Shown here: piece after piece, positions 1 through 7,617 of the stretch | Layout of the letters: the number at the start of each line of letters is the position of its first letter | Numbering within the stretch: position 1 is the stretch's first letter | Notes under the pieces: model-generated | Told to the model about the DNA's origin: nothing | Databases searched by the model: none | What the model saw: the letters and a program-made list of their open reading frames with translations, nothing else | Program-made: the position numbers and the translations under genes | Source: Niastella vici | GTDB taxonomy: Bacteria; Bacteroidota; Bacteroidia; Chitinophagales; Chitinophagaceae | Assembly (NCBI RefSeq): GCF_002077945.1 | Contig: NZ_LVYD01000059.1 | Coordinates: 61,384-125,383, forward strand | Length of the DNA: 64,000 bases | Direction: 5' to 3'

Positions 1-162
1 CTTTACGGCAGTAAGCTGCCAGGTATTTTTGAGATCTATAAAGTAAAGCCGGTTTTCCTCGCTCTCATTGATCCAGTTCACTACCAGCGCATGCTCTTCA
101 TCATTCAGGTCATTGATCAGAAATCTTGCTATCAGCTCCTTTATTTGATTATTTCGTTCCAT
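1..162 (-). CDS. FecR-family anti-sigma factor, N-terminal part (runs off the left edge)
   Basis: The reverse strand opens with ATG at 162 and stays open to the window edge, giving 54 residues that start MERNNQIKELIARF and contain the DEEHALVVNW...NESEENR pattern. This is the cytoplasmic N-terminal sigma-binding segment typical of Bacteroidota FecR proteins. The family sits in the inner membrane and holds an ECF sigma factor until a TonB-dependent outer-membrane transporter signals substrate binding. It lies 60 bp downstream of the sigma factor gene on the same strand, the usual sigma-fecR order, so a SusC/SusD-type pair may follow beyond the window. The membrane and periplasmic parts are not visible. 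Confidence 0.8.
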   Translation of the reverse strand, partial: MERNNQIKELIARFLINDLNDEEHALVVNWINESEENRLYFIDLKNTWQLTAVK

Positions 163-222
163 GCACAATTAATTGATACGACTGGAAAAGATTTTACCCT
201 TACAGGTTTTAGGAAAAAATTA

Positions 223-840
223 TTATTTACTAAAAAACGTATTGAATATCAATAAAATAATAAGGAAAGAAAGATAGGAAGACAGCTTCTCGCGCAACTT
301 TACCAGGGCTCTGCTGATCTGCGTTTCCACTGTTTTTACCGAAATATCGAGCTGGCCGGCAATTTCTCCATACTTCAGGCCTTCAAACCGGCTCAACTCA
401 AAAATGCGGCGCATTTGTTCGGGCAGCTCTGCAATAGCGGCATCAATATCGGCCTGCAGCTGTTTTACATCCACATTATCGAAACCATTGGCCGATTCTT
501 CAGGGACCGATTGCACTATAAACTGAACATATTGCTGCCTTACCTTCTGGTGTTTTATATTGTCGAGGATATTGTTGGTGACGATCTTATACAGGTATGC
601 TTTGGGAGAAACCGTGGTATCAAGGTGTTCACGGGCATCCCACAGTTTGATGAATCCGGTGTGCACCATTTCTTTGGCCCCGTCGAGATCGAGACCAAAC
701 CTGAACTGACAGTAAGCGCAAAGGGGAAGGAAGTGCTTTTTAAAGAACACCTCAAAGGAAGCATCGTCAAATTTCCATCGATCATCAGGAGGACCACCTT
801 CCCGATTATTCTCCGGCGGGTAAGAAGCGTTCATGCGCAA
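223..840 (-). CDS. ECF RNA polymerase sigma-70 factor (Bacteroidota type)
   Basis: A 205-residue ECF sigma factor. Region 2 spans about residues 28-95 (FFKKHF..., then KAYLYKIVTNNILDNIKH) and region 4 about 130-187, with the helix-turn-helix YGEIAGQLDISVKTVETQIS. It should direct RNA polymerase to a small regulon once released by the FecR protein encoded just downstream. The first codons are MRM, so a start two codons later is also possible. The last 17 residues (from about YLSFLIILLIF) are very hydrophobic, an extension often seen in this subfamily and possibly a membrane contact. The specific target genes cannot be read from the window. Confidence 0.93.
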   Translation of the reverse strand: MRMNASYPPENNREGGPPDDRWKFDDASFEVFFKKHFLPLCAYCQFRFGLDLDGAKEMVHTGFIKLWDAREHLDTTVSPKAYLYKIVTNNILDNIKHQKVRQQYVQFIVQSVPEESANGFDNVDVKQLQADIDAAIAELPEQMRRIFELSRFEGLKYGEIAGQLDISVKTVETQISRALVKLREKLSSYLSFLIILLIFNTFFSK

Positions 841-1217
841 GCACTTTTGCTGTAAATTTTGGTTACCAATAATTTCTAAGACAACAATCGCTGCAAAACG
901 CTGGTTATCCCCTGCTAAATCTTTGCAGCATTAAGGGGTCGGGGTAACAAAATAACTACAAAAGGTGTTCCCGGCAAAAACGGGTTACTGAATACAGAGC
1001 AGTACAGTACAGGATGGTGGGCAGTAAGAAGTAGGAAATAGGAAGTAAGAAGAGTCCGATCTTTCAGCCTAAAATCTTACTTTGGACCTTCGCCAATAAG
1101 CATAATGCTGAACTTTTTAGAGCTTCATACCTCTTACTTCATACTTCTTACTTCGTTTACCTATAAATTCCTTACGTCCAATTAAATCAAGATCTATCTT
1201 TCGATAGCCCTCAAATA
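841..1217. other. Gene-free stretch upstream of the sigma factor gene
   Basis: No credible reading frame is present in these 377 bases. The stretch holds the promoter region of the sigma factor gene (read leftwards) and, at 1021-1157, an inverted repeat of purine-rich heptamers that is listed separately. The two flanking genes both read leftwards, so the stretch also contains the 3' side of nothing but promoter for the left gene. Confidence 0.6.
1021..1157. repeat. Inverted pair of degenerate heptamer tracts (GAAGTAn type)
   Basis: The left arm at about 1023-1051 reads AGTAAGAAGTAGGAAATAGG and ends with GAAGTAAGAAG. The right arm at about 1125-1155 contains CTTCATACCTCTTACTTC and CTTCTTACTTCG. 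The right arm is the reverse complement of the left in type (runs of AAGTAAG/AAGTATG), so the two can pair across a loop of about 75 bases. It is simple-sequence DNA with 7-bp periodicity. Function unknown. Confidence 0.55.
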
Positions 1218-3239
1218 TCACTTCCTGGCAAAAGGAACCAGGCAGGGATTCGCGGCCAGGCCATTCGCTTCCCTGATCAATTGAAAAATATGATCGGGAC
1301 GAACAACGATGTAGTTGGCATCGAGTGATTGAGCTACATTTTTGAAATTGGTTGGTTTAATATCTGTCCAGGGTTGCGCCTGAATGATGATGAAGCGCGG
1401 TTCATTGCCATTCCAGCCAGACGCAGCAGTGGCAATATGGTCTTTCATAGCCTGTTCGCTGTTGCAGTAATTGCACGAGAGCGCCATGCCGGGCAATTTG
1501 TTATTATAAATAGTTAACCCGCCACCGGTGTTCTGGGCGGTAAGGCCAAGCAATGAGGGCGCAAAGCTGGCAAAGCTTTGTCCAACATTCTGGTTTATGC
1601 CACCGGTGATGGTATTCCAGACCGTAACGACCCTGAAGCCGGCGCGCTGGTTATAATCTTCGGTTTTGGCAACAAACTGGTTCAGCAAATTCTGATTGGG
1701 CCAGCTGTTGGGATACGTGTATCCATAACCGGAGGGACCTGAAATGAGGTTATCATTATCAGTGGCCGTTTGATGGAAAAAATTCAAGGCGCCGGGCATG
1801 GCATCGAGCATGGCGGGTGATAAGGTCCAGCCCATGGGTACCGAACCGCGGTCAGGATTGTTCCAGAGCTTGCGCATCAGGTGCTCAATATATTGAAGGT
1901 TATCGCCATCGCTCAAGATGAATGCTACATAGATCTTGTTTTGCAGGGCCGGTTTCGCCGGCATGGGTTTAACGGCCACCCTTCTTGATGTGCCGCTGTG
2001 CATGGTGAGGTTGCTGCACCAGTCACTGGCAATGGTTGTGATACCATATTGCGAAACCCGTTGCACACCGGGTCCTTCTTCGGGCCACCAACCCATATAA
2101 TTGGAGCCAGCAGGCATGGAAGATAAAAAGCTGTTCAGCAAATTGCTTTCATCGGTCACGTTCGGATCGAGCCATATTACTGCGGCGCCCAACGCCGTGG
2201 CATATTCGCGCAAGGCCGCCTTATGCGCATCGGGGTTTAACCCGATCAACAAGCGGTGATCAATATTTGGCCAATAGGTATTATACAGGGTTTGATACAC
2301 CTGCAACTTGCTGGTGAACTGATTGCGCAGATCGAGCAACACCGGTAAATTATAAGGCGCAGCCGTTAATTTAGCCAATAACAATGGCGAGGCAATGAGC
2401 GCACCCCTGCTTTTTGCCAGCACGGTTGCCAGGTTAACCGTATGTATTTGTGCAGGGTCATACACGATCAACCCCGAGATCTCATTGCGGTATTTCGATA
2501 TCAGGCTCCATTTATCGGCCGGTTCATTCCAGCTTAAACCCAATGATTGTAACCAGGTATAGGGTCCTTCGGCAAAGGCATCGCCTTCATAGGAAAAAAT
2601 ACGCGGCTGTGTTTTGTTTACGATCCCTTTCAACGAGGCAAACAAATACATTTCGGCTGAAGATGCGTTCTGTTGTACCTGTACCCAATCGACTTTCGTA
2701 TATGCTGTTCCCCGCCAGTACACCCGCAACTCGAGGCTTTGATTATCGGCCGGCATGGTAAACGGTAAAGTAAAACTTACATATTCTGAAGCAACCGGAA
2801 ACATTTGCCGGGTGATGGTTTGAAAGGCCAGGGTTTGCCCGGTGGTGGCGTTCCTGACGTCAATATCTACAACCGGGTCGTTATTGGCGGTATTGTTGTC
2901 GGTCTTCATGCGAAACTCGGCAACATTTGGTCCGGCCGGTATACTGGTATTATAGGGCCCATAGATCATATGATCATTGGCCGCATCGATGCCGGTTTGG
3001 CAAAGCCAGCCATCGGTTTCAAGCCGTCCCGTTTTATGACTGAGATACGGCCCCTCTCCTTCCCAACGCGTGGAGGTTTCCCGCAGCGTTATCAGGTCCT
3101 GCGTTTGCGCCGGCGCCGGAAATGAAGGAAGTAATTGAGCCGCAGGCCAGGAAACCTGCGCCCTGGCAGGCATGAAAAATAGTGGCAGCATGAATAATGA
3201 CCACGCTACCCGTTTAAGAGGTAAAGTTGTTGGTTTCAT
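1218..3239 (-). CDS. Secreted GxGYxYP-family protein (putative glycoside hydrolase)
   Basis: A 673-residue protein with a signal peptide (MKPTTLPLKRVAWSLFMLPL, then hydrophobic core and ARAQ cleavage). Near residue 500 it carries SGYGYTYPNSW, an exact match to the GxGYxYP signature after which this Bacteroidota-rich family is named; the family is assumed, but not proven, to act on glycans. The N-terminal third (to about 190) looks like a beta-rich carbohydrate-binding region, and the middle holds a Rossmann-like segment (VAFILSDGDNLQYIEHL). Acidic residues in that DGDN motif are candidate catalytic or metal ligands. It stands alone between two gene-free stretches. Substrate unknown. Confidence 0.85.
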   Translation of the reverse strand: MKPTTLPLKRVAWSLFMLPLFFMPARAQVSWPAAQLLPSFPAPAQTQDLITLRETSTRWEGEGPYLSHKTGRLETDGWLCQTGIDAANDHMIYGPYNTSIPAGPNVAEFRMKTDNNTANNDPVVDIDVRNATTGQTLAFQTITRQMFPVASEYVSFTLPFTMPADNQSLELRVYWRGTAYTKVDWVQVQQNASSAEMYLFASLKGIVNKTQPRIFSYEGDAFAEGPYTWLQSLGLSWNEPADKWSLISKYRNEISGLIVYDPAQIHTVNLATVLAKSRGALIASPLLLAKLTAAPYNLPVLLDLRNQFTSKLQVYQTLYNTYWPNIDHRLLIGLNPDAHKAALREYATALGAAVIWLDPNVTDESNLLNSFLSSMPAGSNYMGWWPEEGPGVQRVSQYGITTIASDWCSNLTMHSGTSRRVAVKPMPAKPALQNKIYVAFILSDGDNLQYIEHLMRKLWNNPDRGSVPMGWTLSPAMLDAMPGALNFFHQTATDNDNLISGPSGYGYTYPNSWPNQNLLNQFVAKTEDYNQRAGFRVVTVWNTITGGINQNVGQSFASFAPSLLGLTAQNTGGGLTIYNNKLPGMALSCNYCNSEQAMKDHIATAASGWNGNEPRFIIIQAQPWTDIKPTNFKNVAQSLDANYIVVRPDHIFQLIREANGLAANPCLVPFARK

Positions 3240-3382
3240 AGAAAAAGTTTAATGATAATAGTGAGATCGAATTTCGGGATTTAGCAAATAGCGCAATAAA
3301 TGGCGGCAAGCAGTTAATATTTAAACTGTTGCAGTGCTGAACAGTTGGGCATTTAGCGGAAGCCGGGCCGTATAATTCTTTC

Positions 3383-3414
3383 AAAAAAAAATCCCGGGTG
3401 TAAAACCCGGGATT
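3383..3414 (-). terminator. Rho-independent terminator of the large lipoprotein gene
   Basis: Arms AATCCCGGGT and ACCCGGGATT (3390-3414) flank a short loop. On the reverse strand the hairpin is followed by a run of eight T (3383-3390), about 35 bases past the stop of the lipoprotein gene at 3450. Confidence 0.85.
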
Positions 3415-3449
3415 AACGTTGTAGAAAATAATATTTTTAGCCCTATAGA

Positions 3450-5198
3450 TTAAATTTCGTATTTTTTTACAATTTCCTTCACAACCCCGGGCACCCCAAA
3501 AATATATCTTACCGTTTGATCTCCTGTTTCAAGGGAATTAAATCGTTTGGGAGAACCTGAGAGTTCGAGCATCTTATCCAACAACGCATTTACAGTCATG
3601 ACATCATACCAATCCCCTACATCTTCCGGCTTTACAATAAATGCATGATCTTTGTAAATAACGGTTATCACGTAACTGAATTTTTGTTTTGCCTTATCTT
3701 CTTTTACGTCCATCCATACAACCATATTGCTTAAGAGACCTTCGCTTTTCTTAGCAAAACCCTTCAGCAACTCATCATAATTCACCGGCAAAAAATCTGT
3801 TTCTGCATCGAAATACAAGGTAATATTTTGCAACTCCAATAAACTATATATGAATGCCCCCTGATTGTTTGACGATTCCTTTTTTACCCTACCAATGGTT
3901 GCTGAATCCGGGCTTTTAGTAATAAGTCCCTTGCTTTTAAGGTCAGCAATAACAAGGTCCGTTGAAATTTGATTGAGGGCAAAATATTTTTTCAGCCGCT
4001 CTGCGACTTTGCCATCGGTTATGTCAGCACTATTTTTTATATAGTCTTCTGCTTTTAAGGTCACAAATGTTATAACTATTCGCTGTACCTGATAATCTTC
4101 GATCTCCTTTCTTTTTCCAAATTGAACCAGCACCTCTTTAAGCATCTTATCGTCAACATATTTTCTTTCAATACTTTCTACAAGATCAAGCCCGGTAAAA
4201 AAGTTATCTTCACTTCGAAGCAGTTGATACACTTTTTCCAAATGCCGGTCCCCCTCCAAACGTAGCAGCGCTTTTACCGGTCCGGTTACGCGGATGCCAC
4301 GCGCTAAAATATCATTGGCAATTGGGATAACATCCTTGTCACCACATTCAAACAGGCAGGTCAACAATCCCTCAGCGCTGTTGGAAGTATAGGTCGATTG
4401 TTTCAGTTCTTCAAAATCATTGTCCGGAATAAACTTCTTGCGATATATGTCTAATGCCATTTGCCCAACCTGGGTTTTTAATTCCGGGCTTCCGTTCTCT
4501 GCATAGCCTTCAAGCCCCCCAATAATTCCATTCAGTTCAATTGGAGCCACTTTGTTTTCCTTTACTTTCCTGGCGAAATAGGCAAGCGCCTTATCGCTCG
4601 TAGCCTTTTTCCCTAGCCAAAAAAATATCCGTCCTTCATCTGTGGATCTCCCGGTAAGCAGCCTCGCTTCAAATTTGCGATCAAAGCCAGGCAGTTCATT
4701 CAGGCCTGCTAATTGCACCGCATCTTTTTCATAAACGGGATCATCTATATCACGTAAAACAAGATCAATGATCTCATGTTCTTTAATTGAATAACCACCG
4801 TCGTCAAAGTTTTTGCAGAGCTCTCCCAATACTTCCTGTTTCTTAATTTTATTATTACCCTTTAATATTTGAACAATAGCAGGTACGGCGGTTTTGTCGC
4901 CACCCTTATATGCTTCTACCGGACTTTTCTTTTTATTCTTTTCCTTATTCGTTTTTTCCTGAAGGCGGATCTTTTTCTCAATTTCGTGGCGCATGGCCTC
5001 CACCCTCTGCGAATCGCTGATAACGGTAATATCCGGATTTTTGTTCCCGTATTTGGCATTGTCCTGGTTCTTTCTTTCCTGGTTTAATAAAGCATCGATT
5101 GGGTCGGTGCTTTTATTGCCCGACTGGCCGGAACAGCCGGTAACAAATAGCAGGTTAAAAATGGCCAGAAATAAAAAGAAGTTGTTATTAGGAGACAT
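3450..5198 (-). CDS. Large lipoprotein of unknown function with helical repeats
   Basis: Starting at the ATG giving MSPNNNFFLFLAIFN, the protein has 582 residues and a textbook lipoprotein signal ending in the lipobox LFVTGC. An in-frame ATG 16 codons upstream (start at 5246) would put charged residues before the signal and is less likely. After a low-complexity Lys/Asn/Glu-rich linker (to about residue 100) the protein is mostly alpha-helical, with spaced Leu/Ala patterns resembling HEAT-like repeats (for example DKALAYFARKVKEN). No catalytic motif is seen. It is probably anchored on the periplasmic or surface face of a membrane. A terminator follows directly. Divergent from the AraC gene at 5304. 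Confidence 0.8.
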   Translation of the reverse strand: MSPNNNFFLFLAIFNLLFVTGCSGQSGNKSTDPIDALLNQERKNQDNAKYGNKNPDITVISDSQRVEAMRHEIEKKIRLQEKTNKEKNKKKSPVEAYKGGDKTAVPAIVQILKGNNKIKKQEVLGELCKNFDDGGYSIKEHEIIDLVLRDIDDPVYEKDAVQLAGLNELPGFDRKFEARLLTGRSTDEGRIFFWLGKKATSDKALAYFARKVKENKVAPIELNGIIGGLEGYAENGSPELKTQVGQMALDIYRKKFIPDNDFEELKQSTYTSNSAEGLLTCLFECGDKDVIPIANDILARGIRVTGPVKALLRLEGDRHLEKVYQLLRSEDNFFTGLDLVESIERKYVDDKMLKEVLVQFGKRKEIEDYQVQRIVITFVTLKAEDYIKNSADITDGKVAERLKKYFALNQISTDLVIADLKSKGLITKSPDSATIGRVKKESSNNQGAFIYSLLELQNITLYFDAETDFLPVNYDELLKGFAKKSEGLLSNMVVWMDVKEDKAKQKFSYVITVIYKDHAFIVKPEDVGDWYDVMTVNALLDKMLELSGSPKRFNSLETGDQTVRYIFGVPGVVKEIVKKYEI

Positions 5199-5303
5199 AG
5201 AGGGTCTTTTACAGGGACTAAAATACCGACTTTTGACAAAAAACAAAATTCAACATTTATCATGTAGCTTGCAATTCATTCCTTCATAACGGGGTCTACA
5301 TAC

Positions 5304-6164
5304 ATGAGATATAAAATTCAGGATACAAAAACAGGTGGCGACCTGCTGCTTTTTAAAGAGGAAGCCGGCTTCGATCGTTTGTTTTTCAGCCGCGACCGCT
5401 TCAATAAATATTTTACCATTGCCTGGAATCCCGGCGAAAGCCAAACGGTAAACATTGATGGAACCGATTTTGATTTTCCCGCCAACAGCCTGCTTACCCT
5501 TTTGTTCAACCAGTCATTTTCTTTCGAGAAGGCTGCAGCTATTGTTGCCTGGCAGTTCAACCGCGAGTTTTATTGTATTATTGACCACGATGCAGAAGTA
5601 AGCTGTGTGGGGTTCCTGTTTGGCACAACCGATCATTTATTCATAAGGTTGCAGGAAGATGCCCAGCAAAAGCTGCAATTGCTGTTGGCCATGTTCGTTG
5701 ATGAATTTAAAATAACTGATGCCATTCAACATGAAATGCTGCTGGTGCTGTTGAAACGGCTCATTATTTACATGACCCGCCTGGCGCGATCGGAATATGT
5801 ACCAATGAAAAAAGTGCAGGAAGACAAATTCCACATCATAAGAAAATTCAACCTGTTGGTTGAAACGCATTTCAAAGAAGAACATTCCGTAAGCTTTTAT
5901 GCGCAGCAATTGTTCAAATCACCCAAAACGCTGGCTAATCTGTTTGCTATTTACAACCACAAAACCCCGTCGCAGGTTATACAGGAAAGAATACTTATTG
6001 AAGCCAAAAGGTTGCTGTGCTACACTAAAAAATCAGTAAAGCAGATCACTTTTGAACTGGGCTTTGAAGATGTGGCGTATTTCTCGAATTTCTTTAAAAA
6101 GCATACCTCGGTATCCCCGGTTGAGTTCCGCAATGCCACCCCCGTTCCGCAGGAAGGGAAATAA
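5304..6164 (+). CDS. AraC-family transcriptional regulator
   Basis: A 286-residue regulator. The C-terminal 100 residues form the double helix-turn-helix: AQQLFKSPKTLANLF followed by the signature KQITFELGFEDVAYFSNFFKKH...SPVEFR. The N-terminal 170 residues are a cupin-like ligand-binding part without an obvious ligand. The alpha/beta hydrolase gene lies 96 bp downstream on the same strand, a recurrent Bacteroidota pairing in which the AraC protein controls the hydrolase. The divergent neighbour is the large lipoprotein. The ligand is unknown. Confidence 0.93.
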   Translation: MRYKIQDTKTGGDLLLFKEEAGFDRLFFSRDRFNKYFTIAWNPGESQTVNIDGTDFDFPANSLLTLLFNQSFSFEKAAAIVAWQFNREFYCIIDHDAEVSCVGFLFGTTDHLFIRLQEDAQQKLQLLLAMFVDEFKITDAIQHEMLLVLLKRLIIYMTRLARSEYVPMKKVQEDKFHIIRKFNLLVETHFKEEHSVSFYAQQLFKSPKTLANLFAIYNHKTPSQVIQERILIEAKRLLCYTKKSVKQITFELGFEDVAYFSNFFKKHTSVSPVEFRNATPVPQEGK

Positions 6165-6260
6165 TTACAACTAACCGGGAAATCAGCGCATCACCCACCC
6201 CCGCTTTCCATTGCATCTTTGTATCGTTGATAACGACAAAAAAACATCAACAACAATACA

Positions 6261-7052
6261 ATGGAAAAGACATCATTAAAAAACAAATTGAAAAGTTTCC
6301 TGGCAGCCGCCTCCCTCGCCTTACTGGCCACAACTGCAGCAGTAACCGAAACAGTTGCCCAAACAGTTAAGAACGTAGTATTGGTACATGGCGCTTTTGC
6401 CGATGGCTCAGGTTATAAAGCCCTCTACAACGTACTTATTAAAAAAGGATACCATGTAACCATTGTGCAAAACCCGCTTACTTCGCTTGAAGACGATGCA
6501 GCTGCCGTAAAGCTGGCCCTCGACAAACAGGACGGACCCACCATACTGGCCGGACATTCATGGGGCGGTGCGGTTATTACCCAGGCCGGTAATCACCCGA
6601 AGGTAGCAGCCCTGGTTTATATTGCAGCTTTTCAGCCCGATAATGGCGAATCGGCTTTCACCTGGTTCCAATCGGCGCCCCCGGCTCCCGAGAATGGCGT
6701 GCTGCCACCCGATGAAAATGGGATCGTTTATTTCAGCAGGGAAAAGTTTCATGCCGGTTTTTGTGCCGACCTTCCCCAGGCCGAAGCTGATTTTATGTAT
6801 GCTTCCCAGGGCGCCTTTTATGGCAAAGCATTTGGCACCCCCATCACCAATGCCGCGTGGAGAAATAAACCGGCATTTGGAATAGTAGCCACCGAAGACA
6901 AAGCCATTGTGCCCCAGATCCAGCGTAATATGTATAAGCGTTCGAATACAAAAGTGACTGAGATTAAAGGAAGTCACGTGGTATTTATGTCGCAACCCGA
7001 AAAAGTAGCAGCCGTGATCATTGAGGCAGCTAACAGTGTGGCAGGAAAATAA
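6261..7052 (+). CDS. Exported alpha/beta hydrolase
   Basis: A 263-residue alpha/beta hydrolase with an N-terminal signal peptide (about 1-33, ending AVTETVAQ). The oxyanion strand reads VLVHGAFADGSGY, the nucleophile elbow is GHSWGG with Ser at about residue 100, and the catalytic His sits in KGSHVVF near the C-terminus. The sequence belongs to the EstC/salicylate-esterase-like group of small hydrolases (Pfam Abhydrolase_6), whose true substrates are usually unknown. Position directly after the AraC gene suggests control by it. A hairpin follows the stop. Confidence 0.9.
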   Translation: MEKTSLKNKLKSFLAAASLALLATTAAVTETVAQTVKNVVLVHGAFADGSGYKALYNVLIKKGYHVTIVQNPLTSLEDDAAAVKLALDKQDGPTILAGHSWGGAVITQAGNHPKVAALVYIAAFQPDNGESAFTWFQSAPPAPENGVLPPDENGIVYFSREKFHAGFCADLPQAEADFMYASQGAFYGKAFGTPITNAAWRNKPAFGIVATEDKAIVPQIQRNMYKRSNTKVTEIKGSHVVFMSQPEKVAAVIIEAANSVAGK

Positions 7053-7066
7053 TTGAAGAACAGTTA

Positions 7067-7102
7067 GCGAAAAGCGTTCCGATGCACCGGGACGCTTTTC
7101 GC
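7067..7102 (+). terminator. Hairpin after the alpha/beta hydrolase gene
   Basis: Arms GCGAAAAGCGT and ACGCTTTTCGC are perfectly complementary across a 14-base middle that can pair further (TCC/GGG). No long T run follows, so termination may be inefficient. The hairpin starts 14 bases after the stop. Confidence 0.65.
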
Positions 7103-7155
7103 ATTCCATTGGCCATGTAAATTTTATTGGGTAAATTTATAGAAACTGCATTTTT

Positions 7156-7542
7156 ATGACCAACTCATCTTCCACACCATCCTCATCTTCCAGGTCGATT
7201 TTGGGAACTGAAGAAATGCCGCTCGCAGTGCCAACCAGTGATGAACGAACTTTAGCCATATTATGTCATGTGCTCACGATACCAACCGGGTTCCTGGCAC
7301 CGCTGATCATTTACCTGATAAAAAAGAATGAATCTTCGTTTGTAACAGCGCATGCCCGGGAATCGTTAAATTTTCAGCTCACCATGATGATCGCGATCAT
7401 TGTGCTTTTTCTTACTATCATCGGCATTTTACTGATATGGGTGCTCGGCATTTTTATGCTTGTACTGGTAATTGTTGCCACCGTAAAGGCCAGCGAGAAC
7501 AAGTTATACAAGTATCCATTTTCGATACGGTTTATAAAATAA
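7156..7542 (+). CDS. DUF4870-family small membrane protein
   Basis: A 128-residue protein. After a 30-residue Ser/Thr-rich cytoplasmic start it shows the DUF4870 pattern: DERTLAILCHVL, a first hydrophobic helix, then KNESSFVTAHARESLNFQLT and two more hydrophobic helices (about 75-115), ending in KYPFSIRFIK. Members are small inner-membrane proteins with no established role. It appears to be transcribed alone, as it has its own terminator. Confidence 0.88.
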   Translation: MTNSSSTPSSSSRSILGTEEMPLAVPTSDERTLAILCHVLTIPTGFLAPLIIYLIKKNESSFVTAHARESLNFQLTMMIAIIVLFLTIIGILLIWVLGIFMLVLVIVATVKASENKLYKYPFSIRFIK

Positions 7543-7562
7543 TAAGGATATCCCGGATAGGG

Positions 7563-7590
7563 AAGCCCTGGTGTTTTATCGGGGCTTTTT
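7563..7590 (+). terminator. Terminator of the DUF4870 gene
   Basis: Arms AAGCCC and GGGGCTT flank a 12-base loop and are followed by T5 on the plus strand, 20 bases after the stop. Confidence 0.75.
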
Positions 7591-7617
7591 CATGTATGCA
7601 CTATACTTTAAAACTGC

